From Paenibacillaceae bacterium (GTDB taxonomy: Bacteria > Bacillota > Bacilli > Paenibacillales > NBRC-103111), in NCBI GenBank assembly GCA_029256185.1, contig JAQSYI010000044.1, positions 1 to 64,000 of the forward strand: a DNA stretch of 64,000 nucleotides, in the 5' to 3' direction. The notes under the pieces are model-generated. The model saw only the letters and a list, made by a program, of their open reading frames with translations. It did not search any database and was not told the DNA's origin. The position numbers and the translations under genes were made by a program. Positions 8,015 to 16,897 of the stretch are shown here, in pieces. Every line of letters begins with the position of its first letter. The first letter of the stretch is position 1.

Positions 8015-10957
8015 TCAAGACGGAAGAATACCCAGGTCCTGCCGTGCTCTCCAGCGGAAGAAGGAGTGCTTGTCATTCAGATAGAATGCCATGGTCTCCC
8101 GGCCCTTAGCGCTGCCGCAGCAGACAGCGGCCCTGGCCAGGCTGATCTCGGCGTGGGCCATCATGTAGCTGGAATGGCCGGTGGAATGAAGCTCCATGGC
8201 GTATCCGGTGATGCCTTCCCGGGACAGCAGGCTGTCCAAAGCGGGAGCAAGCCGGTTGTCCGCCCGCTCTGCGGCAGCTGCGGCGATATTCAGAATCCGT
8301 TTGTAAAACGGATATTGCACCATGTCCTCCCGCTCCTGGTCGTAAATGAACATCCATGGATGCTCAGGGCCGTAGCCCTCTGTCTCGGCAATGAGACGGG
8401 ATAGGGGCTCCAGTGCGGCGGAATGGGGAGAGCGTCCGGCAAACATGATGAGCCGGTTGACCAGCGTATAGTCATCTCCGAAGTGCCGGCCCCAGCGGAA
8501 CAAGCCGCTGTACATATTCTGCATGGGCAGCGTCCGGTGCCGGCCCTGCGCCACTGCGTCCGCCAGCAGGTCCGCAATCTCGTCTCCGCCGGATGCAGAT
8601 CCGAACCAGGCCAGGGCGTGGGCGGTAAAGCCCCGCTTTCCGGAGCGGTACAGCTCCTCAAGGAGCGGCAGCGCTTTATCTGCCGGGCGCCGCAGCAGAG
8701 CGAGCAGAGCCTCCTCGTCCCCGCCAGCCGTTCTGTCCGCCAACTTGGCAATATCCGGGGGCTCCGGAGCGCAGAACGCCCAGTCGGGCAGTATCTCCAT
8801 GTCCTTCAACTTGTCCTGAAGCGCCGGCAGATCAATTTCCCGGACGTTGCCTTCCTTGTCCACGGCCATGGAGGCCGCCAGTCCGATGGCATAGCCGGCA
8901 TTCTTGATATCTGCGTTCATCCGGCAGAAGCTGGTGGCATCCCGTTCCCCGGACATGGCCTTGGCGGCGACCAGCAAGCCTTCCTTGCCACGGGGAATGA
9001 AACTGCCGTATGGAATCCGCAGCCGGATTTCCTGGCCTGCCCCCAGTCCGCCCAGTCTGGCCAAAGGAGAGGATGTGAAGGCATGGCTGTCCGCCCTTGT
9101 ATTGGCTACGGCAATCACATCATCATACACCCTGTTGTCGAGAATATCCCGCACCGTCAGATAATGCTCGCCATCCACCCGCCTGGATTCCCGGACGGTA
9201 ACCATTGGCGAAATATGGTGGGGAGAATTCCGGTAATGCCCGTCCCGGATGGCCCGCAGGCGTTCCGAGTACCGGTCGGGGTGACAGATGCCCCGGTCAT
9301 TGTAATAACGGTGCATCAGATAACTGGGAAAGGGATAAAGCTCCATTCCCCACAGGCTGTAGCTCTGTACCATGCCGGTTTCCCCATCACCGATCTCATA
9401 GCCCGCCCCGGCGAATTCAATCATATCGGCGTTGCCGGTAGTGTCGATGCTCACCCTTGCTCTGACGGCGAATAATCCGTCCTCGTTGGCGGCAATGACC
9501 CCCTTCACACGGTTGCCCTCCAGCAGAGCGCCGCAGGCGATGGTGCCGGCAAAAACCGAAACCCCGTAAGCTTCCACACAATGATTCAGATAGGTCGAAT
9601 AGGGAACTCCGCCCTGCTCCTTCAGCTCCCGCTTCGTCTGGGAGAAGGCGTTGGACCTTTCCCCGGTTTTCTGGCTCATCCCATGGCGGTAACCGTCATA
9701 ATAGTCGATGACCCGTCCCACGGTGTGGGTGCCGCCAAAGAGAGCGTGAATTTCGATGGCTGCCACTTTCTTTCCCGATTCGGCTGCCGCTAACATGGCC
9801 ATGCCCCCGCCGACTCCCATCCCGATCACGCACACATCGGCTGTGGCAGGCACCGGCAGCTGCTCTGCGAACAGTTCTGCCGGAATGCGGTGAAGCTGCA
9901 CAGCCATTCCGTCATCTTCATAGGAGACCAGAGTATCCCTGCTGAAGGGCAGATTGATCCCGCGGAGCACCAATTGTTCCCATCCATTTTCGTCTGCTTT
10001 CTCGGAAGCCGCCATCTCTTCGTGGTTGGTCCAGCTTTCCATCGCCCATTCCGCCGCCTGGCCGGCATCTGCCCAGGCATCCGCCACATGTCCCAGAGAG
10101 AAGCCCCAGGGAAGAGAGGCCAGCGGCCGCAGGCCCGCAAGATCAACGGAAGGATAAGCATCATCTCCGGTCAAAAGAGCGTCATAAGCCAGGTGGCTTG
10201 TATGGGCTTGGGCAAAGCAAGGCACCTTCTCCCGCAGAGAGGACGAGACATTCCAGCATTGGGCCACCCGCCTGGTTTCCATTCTGCTCCGCGGGACATA
10301 CAGGCCACCCGCCGCTTCCTCCATAAAGGCGAACTCCACAACCGCGGTATCCTTACGTGCGGAAGGGTGGACCTTAAGACTGCCGCTCACCAACTGCAGC
10401 TCCTCTTCCACTGCTTTGAAATCCGAACCGGTTCCCATTGCCGGCCAGTGTACATTCTCCATATCAAACGCAGTATTCACCCTGATGCTGCCGCTGGCAT
10501 ACGGCCTTCCCTCCAAAATCCGCAGCAGATTATGCCGTTCTGTAGCATCCACTGCCTTACGAGTCGGGACATGCATCACGCCAAAAGGTGTAGCCAGCAC
10601 CACTCCTGACAATCCGAAGCGGTCCGTGGTAACCCCTGCGGCGGCTGCGCTGTATAACACAGTCACCCCGCAACGCTCCAACTGATCAATCAGCCATTGG
10701 CGCACCAGACCGTCCGGCGCTTGGGCCTCCCAGTCATTGCGCATGGTGAACAGCCGGGCCAGCCATTGGGGGGCAACCTTGTTAAACCTTTCCTCTCCTG
10801 CCGGATCAAAAAAGGTATGATTATAAGCGGCAATTTCCCGCCCGTGGTATTCGCGTTTTTCCGCCAGCACCACATTCAGACCATTCTGTGCCGCTTGGAT
10901 GGCCGCCATGCAGCCTGTCAGTCCTCCTCCGACAACCAGCAGATCAATAGGCTTCAT
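8015..10957 (-). CDS. large FAD-dependent oxidoreductase with two Rossmann motifs
   Basis: 980 residues with ATG at 10957 after AGGAGG. The N-terminus shows a dinucleotide-binding motif (LLVVGGGLTGCMAA, residues ~6-19, with a downstream EKREYHGRE). A second one (VCVIGMGVGGGMAM) begins near residue 373 and is followed by FGGTHTVGR and the rest of an FAD_oxidored (PF12831-like) domain, including DTTGNAD and FIPRGKEGLLVAAKAM. The last ~250 residues look helical. Members of this family sit beside sugar and rhamnogalacturonan-type uptake genes in Paenibacillus, but their substrates are mostly unknown. It is transcribed alone, 745 bp from the transporter operon. The doubled Rossmann layout makes it longer than most relatives. 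Confidence 0.75.
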   Translation of the reverse strand: MKPIDLLVVGGGLTGCMAAIQAAQNGLNVVLAEKREYHGREIAAYNHTFFDPAGEERFNKVAPQWLARLFTMRNDWEAQAPDGLVRQWLIDQLERCGVTVLYSAAAAGVTTDRFGLSGVVLATPFGVMHVPTRKAVDATERHNLLRILEGRPYASGSIRVNTAFDMENVHWPAMGTGSDFKAVEEELQLVSGSLKVHPSARKDTAVVEFAFMEEAAGGLYVPRSRMETRRVAQCWNVSSSLREKVPCFAQAHTSHLAYDALLTGDDAYPSVDLAGLRPLASLPWGFSLGHVADAWADAGQAAEWAMESWTNHEEMAASEKADENGWEQLVLRGINLPFSRDTLVSYEDDGMAVQLHRIPAELFAEQLPVPATADVCVIGMGVGGGMAMLAAAESGKKVAAIEIHALFGGTHTVGRVIDYYDGYRHGMSQKTGERSNAFSQTKRELKEQGGVPYSTYLNHCVEAYGVSVFAGTIACGALLEGNRVKGVIAANEDGLFAVRARVSIDTTGNADMIEFAGAGYEIGDGETGMVQSYSLWGMELYPFPSYLMHRYYNDRGICHPDRYSERLRAIRDGHYRNSPHHISPMVTVRESRRVDGEHYLTVRDILDNRVYDDVIAVANTRADSHAFTSSPLARLGGLGAGQEIRLRIPYGSFIPRGKEGLLVAAKAMSGERDATSFCRMNADIKNAGYAIGLAASMAVDKEGNVREIDLPALQDKLKDMEILPDWAFCAPEPPDIAKLADRTAGGDEEALLALLRRPADKALPLLEELYRSGKRGFTAHALAWFGSASGGDEIADLLADAVAQGRHRTLPMQNMYSGLFRWGRHFGDDYTLVNRLIMFAGRSPHSAALEPLSRLIAETEGYGPEHPWMFIYDQEREDMVQYPFYKRILNIAAAAAERADNRLAPALDSLLSREGITGYAMELHSTGHSSYMMAHAEISLARAAVCCGSAKGRETMAFYLNDKHSFFRWRARQDLGILPS

Positions 10958-11102
10958 ATAATTTCCTCCTATAGATAATAATAGGATATAATGGAAGAAC
11001 GTTTTCGTTTTTTCTTAGAGTGAATCTATTACGTGCTTCCATATCATAGCGATGGCTGCCTACAAGGCAGCCGGGGTTTGCAAGCACGTAGTATAAAATC
11101 TC
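10958..11102. other. upstream region of the FAD oxidoreductase
   Basis: Holds the SD (GGAGG at 10965-10970 on the minus strand) and an AT-rich segment likely to contain the promoter. A 7-bp hairpin (GGCTGCC/GGCAGCC) lies at 11055-11073. No gene is seen. Confidence 0.4.
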
Positions 11103-11603
11103 GTAAATTCGTTCCTCATTCTTGAGTCCGGTCCTTCCCGGCTAGCAACGGACCTGAGAGACGCTAATCGCGGGAAAAGCGGGGGTTGGCGCGGCTAACA
11201 GACTGGTAAGACCTTATCGGAGAGCAATATCCCTCTGGATGGGGGCAAAGTGGTCCAATAAGAGCGTCTGTGTCCGTCCCGATTCCAGCCCCCCGTTTTT
11301 TGACCGAATAAGGGCGCTGGAGTCCGTCCCTGGGGCGTGTCTGAACACCCGCTTGAGGGCATCTTTTCACCGCCTTTTCACCCCGAGCTATCGTTACTTT
11401 CGCTTGACGTACCCCCGGTACGCCTGCCCGAAAGGGCCTGGCCAGAACCGATAATCTGGGTATGATCTGCTCCCCCCAGAGGTCCAGACACACCCTAAAG
11501 CGATGACTCTTCTTCGCCAAACTGCTCCCATAGGAGTCGGTTCCCTTTTGTGCTCACTGTGTTTAGCCTGTCCGGGTTCTTCTCCTGTAGGGAACGAATT
11601 TAC
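11103..11603 (-). repeat. 501-bp non-coding island closed by 13-bp inverted arms
   Basis: The ends GTAAATTCGTTCC (11103-11115) and GGAACGAATTTAC (11591-11603) are perfect inverted repeats. Inside are two ~50-bp tandem units with the shared core GGGACGGAC, seen on the minus strand at 11329-11280 and 11280-11231, and a nested element at 11332-11494. Reading frames through it are compositionally poor and carry no recognisable domain. It could be a structured RNA transcribed on the minus strand or a composite of intergenic repeats. I do not recognise a named RNA family in it. Confidence 0.5.
11332..11494. mobile_element. MITE-like element nested in the island
   Basis: Ends GGGGCGTGTCTGAACACC (11332-11349) and GGTCCAGACACACC (11481-11494) form an imperfect inverted repeat of the kind found at insertion sequence termini. 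The ~163 bp between them hold no transposase. Clear target duplications were not found, so this is a probable non-autonomous element or an IS relic. Confidence 0.45.
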
Positions 11604-11702
11604 AGCATGATGTACTAGTATTGGAGTCTGACTGACGAAAGGTAAATGGTGAACAGATATTCAGCAATATGAACGGGAGGGATAGGAGCGGCTTGAGGCC
11701 TC

Positions 11703-12650
11703 CTACCCTTTGACAGCGCCGATGGTAAGACCCTTGACAAAGTACTTTTGCAGGAACGGATATACGAGAATAATGGGTCCTATCCCGATGATCGCCATGG
11801 CCATGCGCACCGTTTCCGTAGGAATCCGGGCCAGCTCCGTGCTGGCTACATTGGCATCCACAATACCGGAATTAAGATACTGCACCTCGGTGATCACCTT
11901 GTACATAAGAAACTGCAGACTGATCATTTTATTATTGCTGATGAAGACCATGCTGTGAAACCAATCGTTCCAGTACCGGAGCGTCTGGAACAGTCCGATG
12001 GTGGCCAGAACAGGCAAAGACAAGGGCATAATAATCCGGGAGTAGATTCTCCATTCGCTGGCCCCGTCGATTTTGGCCGATTCAATCAGTGCGGAAGGAA
12101 TGGTATTGGTGAAGAAAATCCGCATAATGATCAGATTGAAAGGGGAAATTAGCAATGGAATGATCAGAGCGAACAACGTATTTTTTAAGCCGGCATTGGA
12201 ATAGACGAGATACCACGGAACAAGTCCACCGCTGAACAGCATGGTAAAGAAAATAAAGAAGGACATAAAATTGCGGTAAGGCAGATCCCGTCTGGACAAG
12301 GGATACGAGAACATGGAGGAAAACAGCAGGCTTAGCGCGGTGCCTATTACTGTAACCAGCATGGATATCCCGTACCCGCGAAGGATTTTGTCCCCGTCCT
12401 TGAACAGATAGTCGTAAGCATCCAGTGTAAATACATGGGGAATGAGATTATAGCCGGACTCCAGAATCGACTTTTCATCGGTGAAGGAGACGGATATAAC
12501 CAGCAGAAGCGGAAAGAAACAGGCAATGGTCAGCAGAATGAACAGCAAATTCAGGATTACATTCGCCGGAGCGGAAACGTTATTGGCATTAAAGGATTTA
12601 CGGCGGACAGCAGTTTTGCCGGTTGGAATTTCACTTAAGGCTTTTGCCAC
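11703..12650 (-). CDS. carbohydrate ABC transporter permease, LplC/YtcP family
   Basis: 315 residues from GTG at 12650, which lies 8 nt after GGAGG; the more upstream GTG at 12659 overlaps that site and is unlikely. Six membrane helices can be drawn, the first near residues 29-52 (NLLFILLTIACFFPLLLVIS). The permease signature is ESAKIDGASEWRIYSRIIMP, the loop that docks to the ATPase. The protein is the second permease of a CUT1-type oligosaccharide importer. The gene follows the first permease by 12 nt. No ATPase gene is present here, which is usual for this subfamily: a shared MsmX-like ATPase encoded elsewhere normally serves it. Confidence 0.92.
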   Translation of the reverse strand: MAKALSEIPTGKTAVRRKSFNANNVSAPANVILNLLFILLTIACFFPLLLVISVSFTDEKSILESGYNLIPHVFTLDAYDYLFKDGDKILRGYGISMLVTVIGTALSLLFSSMFSYPLSRRDLPYRNFMSFFIFFTMLFSGGLVPWYLVYSNAGLKNTLFALIIPLLISPFNLIIMRIFFTNTIPSALIESAKIDGASEWRIYSRIIMPLSLPVLATIGLFQTLRYWNDWFHSMVFISNNKMISLQFLMYKVITEVQYLNSGIVDANVASTELARIPTETVRMAMAIIGIGPIILVYPFLQKYFVKGLTIGAVKG

Positions 12651-12662
12651 TTCGTACACCTC

Positions 12663-13586
12663 CTAGAATAAGGCATTGTCACTGTTGATTTTCCGGACAA
12701 TGGCGTTTGTAGTGAGCACCAGAATCAGACCCACAATCGATTGGTACAGGCCTGCCGCAGATGACATTCCCACATTGCCGTTTACCATAAAAGAACGATA
12801 CACAAACGTATCGATAACATTCGTAGTCGAAAAAAGTGGACCGCTATTCAGCGGCACCTGATAAAACAGGCCAAAGTCCGCATTAAAGATCTTACCAATG
12901 TCGAGAATAAACAGAATGACGATCACCGGGGTCATAAGCGGAATCGTAATGCTCTTAATCTGTTGCCATTTGGTTGCGCCATCGATTACGGCGGCTTCGT
13001 AATATTCGTGGTCGATCGATACCAGGGAAGCCAGGTAGACGACCATGGAATAGCCAACGCCTTTCCACAAGTGCACAATAGGGAGAATGAACATCCAGGA
13101 CCGGGGCGAGCTGTACCAGGAAAGGGGCTCAATTCCCATGGGTCCGAGGATATTGGTATTAATATAACCGGAACCTCCCAAAAACGCATAAACCAGGTAG
13201 CTGACCACAACGTAGGACAGGAAGTGGGGGAACAGCAGGCTGCTTTGATAGATTTTGGCTAACCGGCGGTTAAGGATTTCATTAAGGGCAATGGCGAGAA
13301 AGATAGAGACCAGGGTCCCCGAAACAATGAATACCAGGTTGTACAATACTGTATTTATAGTGGCGCTGATCGCCTCATCTGTACGGAATAAAAAGGTGAA
13401 ATTGTCGAAGCCCGTCCACGGGCTGCCAAATATCCCTTTGGCGTAGGCGTAGTTCTTGAAGGCCACAATCACGCCAAACATGGGCACATATTTATCGAAT
13501 ATCAGTAGAGCAATAGCAGGAAGCATCATCAGATACAACGTGTGGTACTTAATGATATTCCGGAAAAAACGGTTTGCGTAAACCAC
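12663..13586 (-). CDS. carbohydrate ABC transporter permease, LplB family
   Basis: 307 residues if translation begins at GTG 13586, which has AAGGAG and GAGGG upstream and gives the normal N-terminus of this family (NRFFRNIIKYHTLYLMMLPA, then PMFGVIVAFKNY). An in-frame ATG at 13625 lacks an SD and lies within a strong hairpin. Six membrane helices; the coupling loop reads EAAVIDGATKWQQIKSITIP. It forms a heterodimeric channel with the downstream LplC-type permease and takes substrate from the binding protein encoded just upstream. Confidence 0.9.
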   Translation of the reverse strand: MVYANRFFRNIIKYHTLYLMMLPAIALLIFDKYVPMFGVIVAFKNYAYAKGIFGSPWTGFDNFTFLFRTDEAISATINTVLYNLVFIVSGTLVSIFLAIALNEILNRRLAKIYQSSLLFPHFLSYVVVSYLVYAFLGGSGYINTNILGPMGIEPLSWYSSPRSWMFILPIVHLWKGVGYSMVVYLASLVSIDHEYYEAAVIDGATKWQQIKSITIPLMTPVIVILFILDIGKIFNADFGLFYQVPLNSGPLFSTTNVIDTFVYRSFMVNGNVGMSSAAGLYQSIVGLILVLTTNAIVRKINSDNALF

Positions 13587-13626
13587 GGCTCCCTCATCTC
13601 CTTTTTGCAGTCGCACGTATTGCATG

Positions 13627-13668
13627 ACTCAGGAGAAGACTTTCCCGGAGGAAAGCCTTCTCCTGAGT
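13627..13668 (-). promoter_or_regulatory. intercistronic hairpin between binding protein and permease genes
   Basis: Near-perfect inverted repeat: ACTCAGGAGAAG.CTTTCC against GGAAAG.CTTCTCCTGAGT with one mismatch and a 4-nt loop (CGGA). No T tract follows. It probably protects the 3' end of the binding-protein message or attenuates permease expression, giving the usual excess of binding protein. Confidence 0.75.
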
Positions 13669-13688
13669 GCATAAATACAATCATGCTG

Positions 13689-15230
13689 TTATTTGGTTTG
13701 TGTTTTGATGAATGCGTCCACTTGTTTTTGCTTCTCGGCAAGAACCTTGTCCAGACCGGCTTTCTTCAGCTTGTCGCTATACTCGCTAATGCCTTTTTCC
13801 GGATCAAGGACACCTGCGCTCATGGCATCCACATAAGGTTTGTAAAGGTTGACAATGGCGGATTCTTCGTTTTTCACCGGCTCTGCATCATAAGTAAAGC
13901 CAAGAATCTTCGAAATTTGGGCATTCTTATTGAAAGTCTTGAAATTATCCCACTTCTTCGGGTCCTCGTTCTCCCAGAGATAATTGAGGAACTGATTGCC
14001 GAATTTCCAGTTAATCCCCGGGTTATAGCTGTTGGAAGCATCGGTTTTCTTAATGATGTTGTCACCGGTCTTCGTGTAGTGAGTGCCTTCGATGCCCCAT
14101 ACCAGCGTATTGAGGACTTGCTTGTCGGTATGCAGGAGATTGATGAGCATCATAGCCCGCTCCGGATTCTTGGAGGTGCGGGAGATGGAGGTCATGGCTC
14201 CGGTCAGGCCGTTGGCAGCGACGTAAGGGCTCAACAGCTCTACTTGCACCCATTCATAGTTTAGTCCTGCGGAGGATTCCTTGTCTGCTCCCGGCTTCAA
14301 GGAGGAGTGTGTCGAGAACAGGGTGCCGGCCTTTTTATAAGCGGTAGAGTCAGTTTGGGTGGTCGGGTCCTTCTGGAAGTATCCCTTGGTATTCCAGGAA
14401 TGCATCAACTGGAACAGTTCCTTGGCCTCAGGGGTTTCCCATTGATTGATTACTTTGGTGCCGCCGTTGCGGTCAATGACTCCGGGAATTTGCTTGGCGC
14501 CGACTACTTCATAAGGAAGCAAAGCAGTCACATTGGTTGTCGCCCAGAATGGCACTACTGTAGCAGGCTCCTTCTCCTTGATGGTTTGGAGCATGGGCTC
14601 CAAATCCTTCAGCGTCTTGATCTTGGAGATATCAAAGCCGTACTTGTCAACAAAGGACTTGTTGATGAACAATCCCTGGCTGGCGGCGATTTCCTTCTGA
14701 ACCGGAACAGAATAGTTTTTACCGTTGATTTTGGTGCCCTCCAGAAGCAGAGGGTCAATATTCTTCTTCAATTCCTGGCCGTATTGGTCAATCAGGCTGG
14801 TCAAATCCATGAAACTGCCTGCAGCCACCTTGCCGCTGTAGTTGTCCGAGCCTGCCGTATAGACCAAATCGAAGGGCTCGTTGCCGGCTACCATCAGGTT
14901 CATCTTTTGTGTCCAGCTGCCCCAGTCTACCGGGAATATTTTTACAGTTGCATTGATTTTATCCTTGAGCAGCTTGTTCAATTCAGCCTCGACCAGAGTC
15001 TGATCCTTCTGTTCTGTTCCGCCGGGATAATAGATGGACAGTTCTACCGGCTTCAGATCAGCTGCACTGGGGGCTTTGGTTGCCGCTGCAGAAGCTGCCG
15101 GAGATGCTGCAGAAGAAGCTGCCGGACTTGGGGAGCCGACAGATGAATCATCGTTCCCGCAGCCGGTCAGTGCCATGCCGGCGGGCAGCGCAACAGCCAT
15201 TAGTGTTGCGTAGAGCTTTTTGTGTTTCAT
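13689..15230 (-). CDS. extracellular solute-binding lipoprotein, LplA/YtcQ-type
   Basis: 513 residues; ATG at 15230 after GGAGGGG. A lipoprotein signal (MKHKKLYATLMAVALPAG, lipobox LTGC, Cys24) is followed by an Ala/Ser/Pro-rich spacer (~28-55) that lifts the domain off the membrane. The rest is a family 1 solute-binding fold (LSIYYPGG, LNKLLKDKINATVKI, FDLVYTAG). It captures an oligosaccharide outside the membrane for the two permeases transcribed after it. Its promoter carries the same bipartite operator as the GH97 operon, so the imported sugar is probably the GH97 substrate. The sugar itself is unknown. Confidence 0.92.
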   Translation of the reverse strand: MKHKKLYATLMAVALPAGMALTGCGNDDSSVGSPSPAASSAASPAASAAATKAPSAADLKPVELSIYYPGGTEQKDQTLVEAELNKLLKDKINATVKIFPVDWGSWTQKMNLMVAGNEPFDLVYTAGSDNYSGKVAAGSFMDLTSLIDQYGQELKKNIDPLLLEGTKINGKNYSVPVQKEIAASQGLFINKSFVDKYGFDISKIKTLKDLEPMLQTIKEKEPATVVPFWATTNVTALLPYEVVGAKQIPGVIDRNGGTKVINQWETPEAKELFQLMHSWNTKGYFQKDPTTQTDSTAYKKAGTLFSTHSSLKPGADKESSAGLNYEWVQVELLSPYVAANGLTGAMTSISRTSKNPERAMMLINLLHTDKQVLNTLVWGIEGTHYTKTGDNIIKKTDASNSYNPGINWKFGNQFLNYLWENEDPKKWDNFKTFNKNAQISKILGFTYDAEPVKNEESAIVNLYKPYVDAMSAGVLDPEKGISEYSDKLKKAGLDKVLAEKQKQVDAFIKTQTK

Positions 15231-15270
15231 GATACCCCTCCATATTTACATGATAATTGAGTACGATTTC

Positions 15271-15334
15271 ATTATAGAAGGTGCATTGTGGAGAAGGGAA
15301 TAAAGATATCTACTGCAGCCTTTGAATATCTATC
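15271..15334 (-). promoter_or_regulatory. promoter and bipartite operator of the lplABC-type operon
   Basis: On the minus strand: GATAGATATTCAAA (15334-15321), GTAGATATCTTTATTC (15313-15298), 21 nt, then the -10 box TATAAT (15276-15271). The two TAGATAT cores are 20 bp apart. Sequence and spacing match the GH97 operon promoter at 6516-6579, which points to a common activator, most likely the AraC-type response regulator encoded at 18726-20348. Confidence 0.78.
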
Positions 15335-15415
15335 TTCCTCAATATTTCACCGTATGCCGGCGGCTAGTGGATCCGTACCTCGCTGTCTGATGAGTGTCCC
15401 CTTGCCGACAGGTTT

Positions 15416-16825
15416 TTATCTGGTGCTGTAACGTTTCAGAGGAGAGAGGGGATCAAAGTCCTCTTCCACATAATTGCTGAGATTGATATAATTCCGGTAA
15501 ATGATATCGGATAAATACTGGGTGTGCTGCTTGGTTAACTGGTCCAAGCTATCATAGGGCTTTTGTTGGCCGCTCATTATATTGGTATAGGCATTCATTC
15601 GGATTGTATCTCCGGAGGTCCAGGGAACGATGAATTTAGGCTCGCGGGGATAGGGAGATTCCGGATTGCCGGGAAGAAAATCCTTCAGCCAAGCAGGTGT
15701 CTTCTTGTCAGTGGTCCTGGCGCTCTCGGGAATGGGAATAAGCTCGCCAAGCTCATACATGCTGCTTAAGAATTCAGTAGAGTGCAGGTAATTCCATAAC
15801 TCCGCAGTTTCTTCCTTATATGGTGAGGAAGCAGAGATTACAATGGGATGTTGAATGGAGACCATCAGCGCTCCTGTCCGCGGGCCCGGATTATTCTGCG
15901 GCGGAAGGGCAATACCGGCAGCAAGGCCCGGTTCGGAGGTGCTGGTTAACTCGGCGAATTCACGGTTGGTCATATAAATCATGCCTACATTGCCTTGTTT
16001 GAACTGGGCAAGAGCCGTCTCCCGCATCAATGTGGTTTCTCCGGGGAACAGTCCTCCTTCCCGCTTCATCTCAAGCATGGTTTCAAACCAGGGTTGGTAG
16101 ATGGTAAAATCATATTGCCCCTGTGCAAAATCAAAATGGTACAAGCCGCTGGAGGTGCTGGCTGTTTCCAGCGCCAGCCGGTAAGTCTCAATATCCCCGC
16201 CGGGAAGGGCAAACCCGTAGATGCCGTATCCGGTTCCCCCTTCGGAGATCAGATTGGCGCTTTTCTGCAGATCCTGCAGGTAGCGCGGGGGCTGCTCCGG
16301 GATCAGACCCATGCGCTTGAATATGTCCTTGTTATAGATAAGACGCAAGGTTACAAATTCGGAAGGCAGCGCATAGAAATGATTGTTTTCCCTGGTGTAG
16401 TCCACGGTCCATTCCGGGTATTCCTTGAGAATTTCCGGCTGGGCCAGCCCGGACAGATCCATCAGCCAGCTCTTGTAGATATAGGTGCCAAGCCAGCCTG
16501 GCGAAGCTTGGAACAGATCGGGGCTTTGGCCCGAGGTAAGCAGCGTGTTCAGGGTTTCATCGTACCGGTCGCTGGGCAGACTGATTACCTCCACCTCATA
16601 GCCGGGATGCTCTGCATTGTAACGCTCGATCATTTCATCAAGAAACCGGGAATGAACGGTGGACTGGACAGCCAGCCGCAGGATGGGGGGGCCTTCCCCG
16701 GCCGAGCCGCTGTCATCCAATAACGGAATACTGGAATCGTTTGGCGTACAGCCAAGAACAGCGGCAAGACAGCCAATGGCAGCAGTCAGCAGGAGAGAGG
16801 AACGAATCCCAAATCGCAAGTTCAA
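15416..16825 (-). CDS. extracellular solute-binding lipoprotein divergent from sensor kinase
   Basis: 469 residues, TTG start 8 nt after GGAG. Signal peptide with lipobox VLGC (Cys26). The mature part is a family 1 (MalE/UgpB-like) binding protein: LRLAVQSTVHSRFLDEMIERYN is the usual opening strand and helix (here cited only as RFLDEMIERYN), then DLFQASPGW and GYGIYGFALPGG. No permease lies next to it. It is divergently transcribed from the histidine kinase gene with 72 bp between starts, an arrangement in which the lipoprotein may present ligand to the sensor instead of feeding a transporter. It could also feed the nearby LplBC pair as a second binding protein. Confidence 0.85.
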   Translation of the reverse strand: MNLRFGIRSSLLLTAAIGCLAAVLGCTPNDSSIPLLDDSGSAGEGPPILRLAVQSTVHSRFLDEMIERYNAEHPGYEVEVISLPSDRYDETLNTLLTSGQSPDLFQASPGWLGTYIYKSWLMDLSGLAQPEILKEYPEWTVDYTRENNHFYALPSEFVTLRLIYNKDIFKRMGLIPEQPPRYLQDLQKSANLISEGGTGYGIYGFALPGGDIETYRLALETASTSSGLYHFDFAQGQYDFTIYQPWFETMLEMKREGGLFPGETTLMRETALAQFKQGNVGMIYMTNREFAELTSTSEPGLAAGIALPPQNNPGPRTGALMVSIQHPIVISASSPYKEETAELWNYLHSTEFLSSMYELGELIPIPESARTTDKKTPAWLKDFLPGNPESPYPREPKFIVPWTSGDTIRMNAYTNIMSGQQKPYDSLDQLTKQHTQYLSDIIYRNYINLSNYVEEDFDPLSPLKRYSTR

Positions 16826-16897
16826 AATATCAGCTCCTTCACGTATAATGGAAATAAGGTACAGCCTGTACGACCCATGAGAGGGAGGCCGAAAGGT

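Noticed and set aside
10996..11011. Possible CcpA (cre) site upstream of the FAD oxidoreductase
   Set aside because: CGAAAACGTTCTTC on the minus strand matches the cre consensus at about 11 of 14 positions but misses conserved end bases; too weak to report as a site.
11164..11520. 118-codon minus-strand frame in the 11.1-11.6 kb island
   Set aside because: It starts with TTG, crosses a nested inverted-repeat element and two tandem units, and its protein is low in hydrophobic core residues. The region behaves as a repeat.
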